A stretch of DNA of 26,120 nucleotides from a virus (IMGVR_UViG_3300032770_000087:1-26120), one strand, 5' to 3'; shown: positions 6,217-13,626, counted from the stretch's first letter. Notes: generated by a model from the letters alone, not told the origin. A program made the numbers and translations.

Positions 6217-8247
6217 TTATACGATCTTTTTCTTTGGTTGGAGAGCTTCTTGGGCTGCTTCTGTACCTTCGTCTCTTGCTTCTTCTTGGAGGCTTTTAAG
6301 GATTTCGATGGTTTGAGCGAGTTGATCCAAGTCAATTCCTTGAAGCTCTTTAGCAGCTCTGACACGGTCAAGTGTGCCAAGATCGCGATCCTTTTGTGCC
6401 GCGGCAATGCGTTCCACCGCGAGAGCCTGGTTTTCTTGGACTCTGGACGCTCTTTCGAAACCGAGCCCTTCGTTTGCCATTGCCCTTGACTTGAGGTCTT
6501 CGATTTGGGCTTTAAGGACTTCAAGTTGGACTTGTTGCTGCTGCTGCGCTTGCTGCTGCTGCTGTTGTTCGCTCTGACCGATTGCATCGATAAGCTCCTG
6601 TTTGTTTTGTAAAGTTGAGTTTTGGATAAGTAGCTCAGTTGGTACCGGAACCCCAAGTTCTCTCATATAAAGAAGCTGCTGCATCTGCATTTGTCGTTGA
6701 GTAGTAGTATTTAGACCATCTTCAACCACTGCATCGTATTTACCAAAAGCCCTATTATAGAATTCTTCCGACGGCTGCTCTTGAATAATTCTTTGTACTT
6801 TACCTGGCGTCCAGTTCTGCTGCATTAACCTAATACATAGATTGCCAAGATGCTTTTGAGCGAAATCCAGGTTATCAAAAAGTACGCGCAGGGTGGTTAG
6901 CCCAGCACCCTGCCGTAGCATAGAGAGAATCCCCGCTTTATCATCTTGGGCTGAACCGAGTAATTCTTCATTAACGCCTGAGATCTCCTGAATCTCTTTT
7001 CCAAGGAGTTCTGATAGCTGAATCATCGAAGGAGGAATTTGTGGAGCCGGAATCTGTTGAACATCTGTGATTTGAGCATCGGCCTTAAGCGCTAAGCTTC
7101 TTCCCTGACCCTGCAAGAACGCATCTTTAGGATTAACTAAAGCATTCTCTTTGAATATGATACCAGAATTTATTTGAGACTCTAATATATCAAGCTCAAT
7201 AATTTTTCGGCGATTATATAAATACTGAGCATCACGAAGCCCACGGACCACACCTTGGACACGCCAAGGAAAATAAGGGATCTGTGGTTCATAGTAGCCC
7301 CACACAGGCAGAAAAGGATATTCATCGATGCCAAGAGGATTGGGGCCATGATACATTACCTTCCCTTGAACGGTGATGGCAAGCTTGACACTCGGTATAC
7401 GATGATCAATAACAGTAATCTGAGGAAACATTCGGAGATATTCCCTGAGATCTTCATCGTTTCCCTTCCACTCAAGCGTCTCACCCGTCTGAGTGTCAAC
7501 GAGCATTTTCTGCATTCTCGAGTCCAAGTACCAGAATTCATCATAGATGAGAAGATCTTGCATGCCGTAGTTGTAGCTTTCCGGTAAAAATTGAAATTTT
7601 CCATCGCGGTTTCCCCAGCCTTTGAAGTTCATTATTTCATCTTCTCGCCCGGGAAGTAGTGCAACAACCTGGTCACGAGAAAGATACTTCCTTGTCCAGA
7701 TATCATTGCAATCTGACAAGTCCATTTTTTTGAAGTAAGGATCTATCAAATAACCGTTGTATGCTACATTGTCAACCTTTATATCACCGTTCACAGGATC
7801 GCTGCGATAATCCATCCATACGGAAAGAAGGTTCATTCCGCCAACTAAAGCTCCTTTAAAGGCATCGGATACGATATGCCCTAGATTCGCAGTGCGATCT
7901 GTATAAAACAGGCATTTAGAGAATTGATCGGCTGTATGTTGGCTGCTATTTTCTATTGGCTGGCAAATGATCGATTTGCGATGCTCGCGCTGATAACCAT
8001 CTATCATATTGATAACGCGACGGATACGGTTGAAGTTAAACTGGCGACGACGAAAAGCTGGAACATTTCCATAAATATCGTTCCAAAGAGTCTGATCGCC
8101 TGCGTGAAATCTTGAATCTATATCGGCCTCCGACCAAAAACTCTGATTAATAGTAATATTTTTAGCATACGTATAGTCCATTCGTTTCAAAATATTATTA
8201 TCGTTGTCTACATAGTAGCTATCGGTAAGTTGCGGGAATAGAGTCAC
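6217..8247 (-). CDS. Portal protein, P22 gp1-like
   Basis: A 676-residue protein forming the dodecameric DNA-entry ring at one capsid vertex. Recognisable P22-type features, in order, are 'FNFNRIRRVINMIDGYQREHR' near residue 70-90 (cut here as consecutive motif pieces NRIRRVINMIDGYQR and EHRKS), 'DPYFKKMDLSDCNDIW', 'EYPFLPVWGYYEP', 'GVVRGLRDAQYLYNRRK', 'ISGVNEELLG' and 'AGILSMLRQGAGLTTL'. The C-terminal 120 residues are a Gln-rich coiled coil with a run of 13 residues that are almost all Gln around residue 560-575, equivalent to the extended barrel region of P22-like portals. The GTG start at 8247 has AAAGGAG seven bases upstream, inside the HNH gene, with which it overlaps by 29 bases. Confidence 0.93.
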   Translation of the reverse strand: MTLFPQLTDSYYVDNDNNILKRMDYTYAKNITINQSFWSEADIDSRFHAGDQTLWNDIYGNVPAFRRRQFNFNRIRRVINMIDGYQREHRKSIICQPIENSSQHTADQFSKCLFYTDRTANLGHIVSDAFKGALVGGMNLLSVWMDYRSDPVNGDIKVDNVAYNGYLIDPYFKKMDLSDCNDIWTRKYLSRDQVVALLPGREDEIMNFKGWGNRDGKFQFLPESYNYGMQDLLIYDEFWYLDSRMQKMLVDTQTGETLEWKGNDEDLREYLRMFPQITVIDHRIPSVKLAITVQGKVMYHGPNPLGIDEYPFLPVWGYYEPQIPYFPWRVQGVVRGLRDAQYLYNRRKIIELDILESQINSGIIFKENALVNPKDAFLQGQGRSLALKADAQITDVQQIPAPQIPPSMIQLSELLGKEIQEISGVNEELLGSAQDDKAGILSMLRQGAGLTTLRVLFDNLDFAQKHLGNLCIRLMQQNWTPGKVQRIIQEQPSEEFYNRAFGKYDAVVEDGLNTTTQRQMQMQQLLYMRELGVPVPTELLIQNSTLQNKQELIDAIGQSEQQQQQQAQQQQQVQLEVLKAQIEDLKSRAMANEGLGFERASRVQENQALAVERIAAAQKDRDLGTLDRVRAAKELQGIDLDQLAQTIEILKSLQEEARDEGTEAAQEALQPKKKIV

Positions 8248-8830
8248 TTACAACTCCTTTCTTTGTGCGAGAAGATAATGCGCCAGCACATTTTGGAGAA
8301 CAAGTTTTGGCTTTTCCCTTTTCGGCGCGAAAGGTTGCACCACAAATTTCGCATTTTAATTCGACAATCCTTGCCAAATAACCAGCCTTGGTTCGACATT
8401 TTTGGGAACAGTATTTTGTACCCGTAAAGTTCTTGGTATGAAATTTTATAAAGCATACTGTACACGTCCTTTCAATTGGCTCGCGAACCACCCAATTAGC
8501 TTTAGATGCCCTAGATAGCTTTTCTTTTCCATCATTAGTTTTTTGCCATTGGTGAGCTTTTTCCTGAATTTCTTTAGAATGCAAAATACCCAATTGCTTC
8601 TCTCGATCAAAATGCATAAGGTGGTGGTCAATTTTATGGATGCATTCCAAATTCTCAATGCGATTGTCTGTGCTATCACCATTTTTATGATGGATATGAT
8701 GATCCTCGGGGATTGGACCATACACATCTTCCCACATCCGTCGGTGTAGTCGCTCGGAATAAATGTAATATCCTTTATTGTGATAATATTTGCGTCCTTT
8801 GTAAATGATAAATTTCTTTTTGTCTTCCAT
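8219..8830 (-). CDS. HNH homing endonuclease with two C-terminal zinc motifs
   Basis: A 203-residue protein with a HNH/NUMOD-type core: 'WEDVYGPIPEDHHIHHKNG' (residues 33-51), then 'DNRIENLECI' and 'HKIDHHLMH'. After a helical linker come two cysteine pairs arranged as zinc ribbons: C123-x2-C126 with C141-x3-C145, and C160-x2-C163 with C177-x3-C181. Such enzymes nick or cut a DNA target and help their own gene spread. It is freestanding, with AAAGGTGAATT before ATG 8830, and sits immediately before the portal, whose start lies inside its last codons. The short upstream stretch 8880-8913 repeats the portal's first codons (see findings), consistent with recent insertion. Confidence 0.9.
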   Translation of the reverse strand: MEDKKKFIIYKGRKYYHNKGYYIYSERLHRRMWEDVYGPIPEDHHIHHKNGDSTDNRIENLECIHKIDHHLMHFDREKQLGILHSKEIQEKAHQWQKTNDGKEKLSRASKANWVVREPIERTCTVCFIKFHTKNFTGTKYCSQKCRTKAGYLARIVELKCEICGATFRAEKGKAKTCSPKCAGALSSRTKKGVVSDSIPATYR

Positions 8831-9019
8831 AATTCACCTTTGTTTGAATTTCGGAAGTATTTTATCATATTACTACGCAACTTGCAACTGCTTTGGTGGG
8901 GAAATAGGGTCATGCTTTTTTGGCCATATCAAATATTTTCTTTACACTAGCCTTTTTCCTTTTTCTTTTCAAAAAATAAATCTTTCGGCTAAGATAATTC
9001 GACATCGGGGGTAAAAAAA

Positions 9020-9187
9020 ATGATACAACTAGATCTTTTTGAGGATAATCAGTTAATACTAATACTAAAAGAGCTGAGAAAGGTAAAGGAATCATCTGAG
9101 GCTGTGAGAAGGGGAGTGTTTCAGCGAGTAGCCGAATTGGAACAGAAACTTAAGGAGCTTCAATATGCAAAGGAGAAGGCAGGATAA
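9020..9187 (+). CDS. Small coiled-coil phage protein, 55 residues
   Basis: ATG 9020 opens a 55-residue frame (MIQLDLFEDNQLILILKEL, then RKVKESSEAVRRGVFQRVAE and a helical end). It resembles small proteins widespread in phages that begin with 'QLDLFE' and continue with 'V..SS..VRRG.F.R..EL'. No function is known for that group. The stop overlaps the next start (TAATG), so the two are coupled. First gene of the plus-strand block, divergent from the portal operon. Confidence 0.75.
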   Translation: MIQLDLFEDNQLILILKELRKVKESSEAVRRGVFQRVAELEQKLKELQYAKEKAG

Positions 9188-9462
9188 TGCCACAATTTAT
9201 TGAGGTCTATCCATTTAAAACTAATAATTCAATTTCTCTATTAAATGTTTCATTAATTAAAATGTTGCATGTAAAACTTCTTAATGAAAGTATAAAAGAT
9301 AATTCTAATAAAATATATGGACTAGAGAAATGGTTTATCGTCGCCGAACTTAAAGGAGGGGAGCAATATTTATTGATTCCTTGCTATGATAATGAAGATG
9401 ACGCAATATCCGAAGCTTTAAATATTTTTCCATTAATGCACGTCGAAGAGGCTGAGGATTAA
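9187..9462 (+). CDS. Phage hypothetical protein, 91 residues
   Basis: Starts MPQFIEVYPFKTNNSISLL; short beta-rich soluble protein with an acidic C-terminus (HVEEAED). 'KWFIVAELKGGEQYLLIPCY' near residues 57-76 resembles a small beta-sheet. It may have a role in early functions together with neighbours, but nothing specific is recognised. Its start overlaps the previous stop by one base. Confidence 0.65.
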   Translation: MPQFIEVYPFKTNNSISLLNVSLIKMLHVKLLNESIKDNSNKIYGLEKWFIVAELKGGEQYLLIPCYDNEDDAISEALNIFPLMHVEEAED

Positions 9463-9472
9463 GGAGAAATAA

Positions 9473-9655
9473 TTGTCTGGTGAATGCGATAAATGTGGTG
9501 AGCACGCAACTAATTGTACTTGCCTATATAATGTTTGGCTAGACGCAGAGGAAAGAAAGCCCTATACGGTTTATCGGGGACTAAACGGTGAGGTTTTTTT
9601 AGCTTTCGGCAACTACGATGAATATATTAAGTGGATAAAAGAACAAAATGAATGA
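9473..9655 (+). CDS. Small zinc-ribbon-like protein (TTG start)
   Basis: The frame starts at TTG 9473, six bases after AAGGAG, and codes 60 residues. Residues 5-17 (CDKCGEHATNCTC) contain CxxC...CxC and are likely to bind zinc; the rest is a small sheet-helix ('YTVYRGLNGEVFLAFGNYDE' then 'YIKWIKEQNE'). The TTG is chosen because no ATG lies nearby in frame and the ribosome binding site is ideal. Confidence 0.6.
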   Translation: MSGECDKCGEHATNCTCLYNVWLDAEERKPYTVYRGLNGEVFLAFGNYDEYIKWIKEQNE

Positions 9656-10004
9656 GAAACATACTGAATTCTTAATCGAAACCTTTCAGCCACTTTATGA
9701 ATATTGCAAATATTTCGAATGCGGGGACGGGTGGTTTGAACTCATAAAAGATCTTTCCGATAAACTTAACCAATTGATTCTTATAGATGAATGCTCTTGC
9801 CGAGCTTCTCAAGTCAAAGAAAAATACGGCACGCTTCGGTATTACATGGACACTGAAACAGATGCGATGAGCGAACTTATTCGCCTAGCAGAAAAACAAA
9901 GCCATACCATTTGCGAAATTTGTGGGGAAGCTGGTAAATTGCGCGAGGGTAGATGGATATCAACCCTTTGCGATAAATGTGCGACGAAACTAGAAAAGAA
10001 ATAA
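9648..10004 (+). CDS. Conserved zinc-binding phage protein, 118 residues
   Basis: The N-terminal helix-rich half has 'CGDGWFELIKDLSDKLNQL' (residues 25-43) and then 'ASQVKEKYGTLRYYM'. The C-terminal part holds C89-x2-C92 and C108-x2-C111-type pairs ('CEICGEAGKLREG' and 'LCDKCATKLEKK'). This order (GWF.LI..L, QVKEK.GTLR.Y, two CxxC pairs) matches a common uncharacterised protein of phages and prophages. The start overlaps the previous gene by eight bases. Confidence 0.8.
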   Translation: MNEKHTEFLIETFQPLYEYCKYFECGDGWFELIKDLSDKLNQLILIDECSCRASQVKEKYGTLRYYMDTETDAMSELIRLAEKQSHTICEICGEAGKLREGRWISTLCDKCATKLEKK

Positions 10005-10150
10005 TCCTAATAGCCATGGAAAATGGAACGAATGTTTACTACGATCCTAACTATAAACAAGAAGCATATATCACTAACACCCAATTTGTTGAAGCCCTTT
10101 TCCGCAACAAACTGACAAAACAGCGATTTGTTGCGGCACAGGAGAAGTAA
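9977..10150 (+). CDS. Small hypothetical protein, 57 residues
   Basis: A frame from ATG 9977 (MCDETRKEIILIAMENGTNV) to TAA 10150, overlapping the preceding gene by 28 bases. 'GTNVYYDPNYKQEAYITN' then 'FVEALFRNKLTKQRF' looks like an ordered alpha/beta mini-domain. An internal ATG at 10016 gives 44 residues but starts within the first helix. Neither start has a good ribosome binding site, so coupling to the upstream gene is the likely route. Function unknown. Confidence 0.5.
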   Translation: MCDETRKEIILIAMENGTNVYYDPNYKQEAYITNTQFVEALFRNKLTKQRFVAAQEK

Positions 10151-10152
10151 CA

Positions 10153-10377
10153 ATGACTGAAAAAGACTTAAATCAGAAACCTTTAACTGTAACAGTAACT
10201 CCTGAGCTATGCGAATGCGGACGTCTATATAAAGATAGCCGCGACAAAACCGGCAAGTTTATGTGTGGGGCCTGCTATATGAATTTGGGTATTGAAGATT
10301 TGAAGAAGTTGTGGGGATCTCCTATGCCGAATGAAATCAAACAAATATTCAGCCCAAAAACAAAAGAAACGAAATGA
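10153..10377 (+). CDS. Zinc-ribbon-like protein, 74 residues
   Basis: ATG 10153 is preceded by CAGGAGAAG. The centre of the protein has 'LCECGRLYKDSRDKTGKFMC' followed by GACY, a CxC...CxxC arrangement that probably binds one zinc, then a helical 'NLGIEDLKKLWGSPMP'. The stop overlaps the next start (ATGA). No specific family recognised. Confidence 0.65.
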   Translation: MTEKDLNQKPLTVTVTPELCECGRLYKDSRDKTGKFMCGACYMNLGIEDLKKLWGSPMPNEIKQIFSPKTKETK

Positions 10378-10562
10378 TTTGCGACCAATGCTTTGAAGAG
10401 TTTAATTATTCAACTTGCTGCATTAAAATGTCCTGCGAAGAAAATCCGAATTTCAATCAAAACTTTCATTTCTGTTGTTTAAAATGTATGAGCGAATGGG
10501 TAGTTGGAAGAAGTTCTAGAAAACCAGGTTCGGCGCAGGCCCATAATCCCGAGGATCAATAG
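10374..10562 (+). CDS. Cys-rich protein, 62 residues
   Basis: Contains C3-x2-C6 ('MICDQCFEEF'), a 'CCIKMSC' group and a 'FCCLKCMSEW' group, eight cysteines in the first 40 residues, so probably a zinc-stabilised minidomain. The last 15 codons run antisense into the 3' end of the large terminase gene (47-base convergent overlap). Start overlaps the previous gene at ATGA. The C-terminal tail (GRSSRKPGSAQAHNPEDQ) looks disordered and may be an artefact of the overlap. Confidence 0.55.
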   Translation: MICDQCFEEFNYSTCCIKMSCEENPNFNQNFHFCCLKCMSEWVVGRSSRKPGSAQAHNPEDQ

Positions 10563-11820
10563 CCCAGTCGGGCATGTTTGACAGCATCCCAAAGGCTTCA
10601 GCCCGCATCCGGTCGTATTCTTGGGCGGTCATTCCTTTTGAGTCCTTAGCAAATAAATGGCTATAGACAGCATAACGCAAAGAGTCAAGTGCATGGTCAT
10701 TGACTTTAAGCGGTTTATCTATTCCTGTCAATAAAGATTTTGAATCCCAAACATAAGACTGAAACTCTTTAATCAAGTTAGTGCATCTTCCACAAATCTT
10801 TAGTGTTCCGTTATTTAACAGATCCCCGACCTTTCTTATCCCATCAATCACCTCATTCTCGGCCTCATACAGATTAGCAATCCCTTGCTTTTGGCATTCG
10901 ACTTTGAAAGACGCCGCACTAGGATCAATATATATAGCCTTCACACCTTTGTCTTGAACGAATCGAGCAAGATCTGACGCATATTCAGAGTCTGTCTTTT
11001 GCCGCTGATGCACTTTAGAATCGTAATAATACTCAGCTTCAACCCATATGTTAGGGTGCTTATCACGATTAACACCGAGAAGAGTAAAAGCACAGGGGTT
11101 AGTAGTACCGTAATCAACACCAACCACGTAGTACTTAGCAGTGTGTGGAGCAAAGTCGATAACGTGTAGTTTGGGGTCAAAAAAGTCATAAATTGCACCC
11201 TCGGCTTGTACCCATTTTCCTTCAATAAAACGCTGAAACCAAAGGCCTCGATATTGTCTACAAAGGTAGGCTTTCTCTTCATCGGTAAGTTGCGGGTTAT
11301 CATCCAGTTTAAAAGCCCACGATCTTACATCAGGGTTGTTTTCTAGGAAATCTTTTTTGAGCCAATGGTACGGTGAATCCGGATTCGTGGTGGCAAATAT
11401 CTTAGCACCTCCCATAGCGCAACGAGAGATAAGCATCTTAAACACAGACTCTGGGATAATGGTAGCTTCGTCCACATATGCACCAGCAAAAGTAGGGCCC
11501 CGAATTTTAGACTCAGCACGCTCATCATCAGCACCAACAATGTGAACCACTTTACCGTATACATGCATCTCCCTCTTGCCTGAATAATGTCTAACATCGC
11601 CCCCAATCATCTCAACAAGCTGGGGAAGTGTATTACGCTTGAATGAATCATATGTTCTGCAGATCAGAGCATATTCACCCTCTGGACCCTGTTGAAGCTC
11701 TTTAATGAACCGCCAAAGCGAAATAAAGGTCTTTCCAGAACGAACAGCCCCTTCCCAAATGTTGATCCTTGCATCGGACTCTTTAAAGGATCTGATTTGC
11801 TTAGAGCTAAACAGTTTCAT
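10516..11820 (-). CDS. terL: Terminase large subunit, PBSX type
   Basis: A 434-residue packaging motor with both expected activities. ATPase: Walker A GAVRSGKT (residues 24-31), Walker B 'GAYVDEAT' with D117-E118, and coupling motif 'FATTNPDSPYHW'. Nuclease (RNase H fold): 'VVGVDYGTTNP' with D236, 'AIYIDPSAAS' with D299, and 'NDHALDSLRYA' with D379. Order and length match the PBSX/phage-type terminases that cut concatemers and drive DNA into the prohead. The start ATG overlaps the HTH gene stop (ATGA) and has no own ribosome binding site, so translation is coupled. Confidence 0.94.
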   Translation of the reverse strand: MKLFSSKQIRSFKESDARINIWEGAVRSGKTFISLWRFIKELQQGPEGEYALICRTYDSFKRNTLPQLVEMIGGDVRHYSGKREMHVYGKVVHIVGADDERAESKIRGPTFAGAYVDEATIIPESVFKMLISRCAMGGAKIFATTNPDSPYHWLKKDFLENNPDVRSWAFKLDDNPQLTDEEKAYLCRQYRGLWFQRFIEGKWVQAEGAIYDFFDPKLHVIDFAPHTAKYYVVGVDYGTTNPCAFTLLGVNRDKHPNIWVEAEYYYDSKVHQRQKTDSEYASDLARFVQDKGVKAIYIDPSAASFKVECQKQGIANLYEAENEVIDGIRKVGDLLNNGTLKICGRCTNLIKEFQSYVWDSKSLLTGIDKPLKVNDHALDSLRYAVYSHLFAKDSKGMTAQEYDRMRAEAFGMLSNMPDWAIDPRDYGPAPNLVF

Positions 11821-12059
11821 TTTTTATCTAATGGTTGGTAGAAGTCTTTCCAAGTAAATATTCCTACACCAGCTGCAGAAAAAAACTCTGCCAGTCTTCT
11901 AGCCGCTAATTCTCCAATTGGGCGTTTCCTATTTTCCATATCACATAGAGCATTGCGATTTATCTTCACAATAGGCGATAATTCATTTTGCTGTAATCCC
12001 AACTGAGTGCGTAATTTATATAAAAGCAAAGATCCCGATTCTGAATGTCCATTGTTCAT
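11817..12059 (-). CDS. XRE-type HTH DNA-binding protein upstream of terL
   Basis: An 80-residue protein with a helix-turn-helix of Cro/C1 type: 'LLYKLRTQLGLQQNELSPIV' (residues 12-31) and 'NRNALCDMENRKRPIGELAA' (34-53), then 'RRLAEFFS'. This is the usual size for a stand-alone transcription regulator. It sits directly before terL with a four-base overlap, an unusual spot, so it may tune packaging-gene expression or may be an inserted regulator. Its first codons overlap, in another frame, a short sequence resembling the beginning of terL (see findings). Ribosome binding site is weak. Confidence 0.8.
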   Translation of the reverse strand: MNNGHSESGSLLLYKLRTQLGLQQNELSPIVKINRNALCDMENRKRPIGELAARRLAEFFSAAGVGIFTWKDFYQPLDKK

Positions 12060-12102
12060 AGTTTCTAATTTGTGTAGGGCCTAATAACTTCATAGTTTAA
12101 AG

Positions 12103-12128
12103 GGGGTAGCGGGGATTAGCCGCACCCC
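12103..12128. promoter_or_regulatory. GC-rich hairpin ahead of the HTH-terL pair
   Basis: GGGGT-(A)-GCGG (12103-12112), a seven-base loop, and CCGCACCCC (12120-12128) form a nine-bp stem with one bulged A. On the minus strand it is followed by CTTTAAACT, a poor U-tract, so it could attenuate transcription entering the HTH-terL pair, or be an operator. It lies in the 107-base gap between 12060 and 12166. The 10-base TTCATAGTTT occurs twice nearby (12055-12064 and 12089-12098). Confidence 0.45.
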
Positions 12129-12166
12129 AAACCTAATCTACACATGGCAGATAAGGCTAAATAGAT

Positions 12167-12328
12167 TCACTGGTGGAACTTTCTAAAGTTTAATGCTATT
12201 GATTTCCAGTGACAGACTTCTTTCTCGAGCTTAACAATTTCTTCCTGAAGCTCTTTGATTTCTTTCTCATATTCATCAGAAGATTTCTTGATTACTTGTG
12301 GATTAAATAGCCAACCCCAAAAGTTCAT
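12167..12328 (-). CDS. Small coiled-coil protein, 53 residues
   Basis: Starts at ATG 12328 overlapping the previous stop (ATGA), with GGGAGC upstream; a longer in-frame start would overlap the neighbour by 34 bases without a ribosome binding site. After a hydrophobic N-terminus (MNFWGWLFNPQ) comes a charged heptad region ('YEKEIKELQEEIVKLEKEV'). It might be membrane-attached by the aromatic N-terminus, though no true membrane segment is present. Function unknown. Confidence 0.6.
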   Translation of the reverse strand: MNFWGWLFNPQVIKKSSDEYEKEIKELQEEIVKLEKEVCHWKSIALNFRKFHQ

Positions 12329-12600
12329 ACTTGCTCCCAAAAAAGTTGAGCCTTCCAACCAATCGATCCTTTAATTCCTAAATTTCCATCTTTAAAAGGT
12401 GGCCGCATAACAATAGTTTCATTTTCGATTCGATTAGGCTTAGGCATATACTCTAGAACCGTTGCCTTAATTCCTCTAATAATGAATTGAACTCGAGGAT
12501 CTTCTTGAGAATCAGGAAACGGTGATTCTTCAGCCCACACCAAATGATCGCCATACCAGTTATCTCCTCGCCAGTATTCAGTTTTATATTCGCTTATCAT
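12325..12600 (-). CDS. Phage hypothetical protein, 91 residues
   Basis: Starts MISEYKTEYWRGDNWYGDHL, Trp- and acid-rich in the N-terminal 30 residues ('LVWAEESPFPDSQEDPRVQF') and beta-like after that. It overlaps the previous and next genes by four bases each, within a coupled run of small genes between the terminases. No motif recognised. Confidence 0.65.
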   Translation of the reverse strand: MISEYKTEYWRGDNWYGDHLVWAEESPFPDSQEDPRVQFIIRGIKATVLEYMPKPNRIENETIVMRPPFKDGNLGIKGSIGWKAQLFWEQV

Positions 12601-12836
12601 ACATCAACCGTTGTGCCCGCTGCTGGCTCTGCCCCCTGTTCAACGGCTTCCTCAACAACAACGAAAGTAATTTGCTTTGGATTAATCAGAACGTCACCAA
12701 CGCGAAACATATCGCTACATTCAGATCTATCTATTTTATCTTTCCAAATATCCATGGCGATGTCTTTGTCAGCATGTTCTTCAACAGTGTATGTGTTTAC
12801 TTGTCCGCAATGAATTGAAATCTTAAATTTGGCCAT
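12597..12836 (-). CDS. Phage hypothetical protein, 79 residues
   Basis: ATG 12836 has AAGGAG ten bases upstream (AAGGAGTTATGAT). A small alpha/beta protein: 'KFKISIHCGQVNTYTVEEHA' (residues 3-22) and 'DVLINPKQITFVVVEE' (48-63), with a low-complexity acidic tail. It may be a small Sm-like or beta-barrel domain, but this is only an impression from the strand pattern. It is coupled to the next gene by a four-base overlap. Confidence 0.65.
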   Translation of the reverse strand: MAKFKISIHCGQVNTYTVEEHADKDIAMDIWKDKIDRSECSDMFRVGDVLINPKQITFVVVEEAVEQGAEPAAGTTVDV

Positions 12837-12872
12837 ATCATAACTCCTTGGGCTATAGGCTTTATCAAAGAT

Positions 12873-13133
12873 TTAGATGGTAGAAGATTTTTTGTCATCT
12901 ATTTTTAAAGCAATTATTCGATTCCACGGCTCTTTATGAGCGAAACTCTCACCGTAAAAACCATCGATATCTGCTAGAATGGTTTGTTGTGTGGGAACGG
13001 ATAATTGATCCCAATTAGATTCGATAAACCTAGCAACTAGATCGGGCATGTAAGAATTTCTAGGTAGGCAATAACGAAGGGAGCAAATGATAAGGCACTC
13101 AAGGTCTTTGTTAAGCTTGATCTGAGTCATCAA
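12873..13133 (-). CDS. Phage hypothetical protein, 86 residues
   Basis: Starts MMTQIKLNKDLECLIICSLR within the last codons of the small terminase gene (23-base overlap). Helical, with 'YMPDLVARFIESNWDQLSVP' near residues 28-47 and 'QQTILADIDGFYG'. Ends KIDDKKSSTI. Its placement just after terS suggests an ancillary packaging or host-interaction role; nothing in the sequence proves it. Confidence 0.65.
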   Translation of the reverse strand: MMTQIKLNKDLECLIICSLRYCLPRNSYMPDLVARFIESNWDQLSVPTQQTILADIDGFYGESFAHKEPWNRIIALKIDDKKSSTI

Positions 13134-13536
13134 GCTTATCCAATTTATCTAGGAATTTCTCAACGAGGGTAGCTTTAGAATCTTTGTGAGATTGATCCTC
13201 TTTGTCCCAGCCGAATTTGTTACGCATGACCATTTGCAAGGAAGCTGTGTTAGCGTCTTTATTTATGCCTTTTGCACTATCTTCAGCTACTTGTTCCCAA
13301 ATGTTATAACCTGCTGATTTTGCGCGTTCTATTTTTAAGGAGTTGAAAACTTGCGGTTCGTTTTTAATATATGTTTCCATGGTTTGCCAAGTAATCGTTA
13401 TGTCTTCATGATCAAACCACCAAGACTTTTTGGATTTCCCTTTAGCTATATGGGCTAGATAAGAATCAAAAGCTTCTTTCTTTAATTCATCAGTTGTGAG
13501 TTTTTTTGCGTAAGTGTTCTCTTTATGCGCTACCAT
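13111..13536 (-). CDS. terS: Probable terminase small subunit
   Basis: A 141-residue, mostly helical protein. The N-terminal half has 'TTDELKKEAFDSYLAHIAKG', then a helix-turn-helix-like 'ITWQTMETYIKN' (about residues 48-59) that could bind the packaging site, then 'AGYNIWEQVAEDSAKG' and 'TASLQMVMRNKFGWD'. The end is a Lys/Asp-rich helix ending 'DKLDKLDDSDQA'. 'W...M.TY', 'WE..A...A.G', '(L)Q..MRN.FGW' is a pattern seen in phage TerS proteins. First gene of the block that ends with terL. The small size and position fit; the sequence family is weakly conserved, so this is probable rather than certain. Confidence 0.7.
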   Translation of the reverse strand: MVAHKENTYAKKLTTDELKKEAFDSYLAHIAKGKSKKSWWFDHEDITITWQTMETYIKNEPQVFNSLKIERAKSAGYNIWEQVAEDSAKGINKDANTASLQMVMRNKFGWDKEDQSHKDSKATLVEKFLDKLDKLDDSDQA

Positions 13537-13611
13537 AGCAAGTATTTTAGTCCTTTATTCTGAATCATTACCACTAAAATAATTTTTATGTCTAGCTTTT
13601 ACTGCTGATCG

Positions 13612-13620
13612 TGCTATAAT
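13612..13620 (+). promoter_or_regulatory. Extended -10 promoter for a candidate small RNA
   Basis: TGCTATAAT (13612-13620) is a perfect extended -10 (TGnTATAAT), with no good -35. Transcription would start near 13627. The only product in the next 80 bases is a compact hairpin RNA ending in a strong terminator. Confidence 0.6.
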
Positions 13621-13626
13621 GACTTC

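Noticed and set aside
5945-6316. 123-codon plus-strand frame across the 5942 gene and portal end
   Set aside because: Hydrophobic composition comes from reading antisense to basic genes, and it would cross two genes with good start sites.
6528-6572. CAG/CAA repeat as possible microsatellite or frameshift site
   Set aside because: It is the Gln-rich coiled coil of the portal, expected in P22-type portals, and the frame is intact.
8219-8913. Group I or II intron hosting the HNH gene in the portal
   Set aside because: The HNH gene overlaps the portal start with no non-coding space for an intron core on its 3' side, and the portal frame is complete from GTG 8247.
8910-9005. 31-codon basic minus-strand frame ending MAKKA before the HNH gene
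   Set aside because: No ribosome binding site, and it covers the divergent regulatory gap; cannot be told from chance. It is kept only as context for the portal-start duplication.
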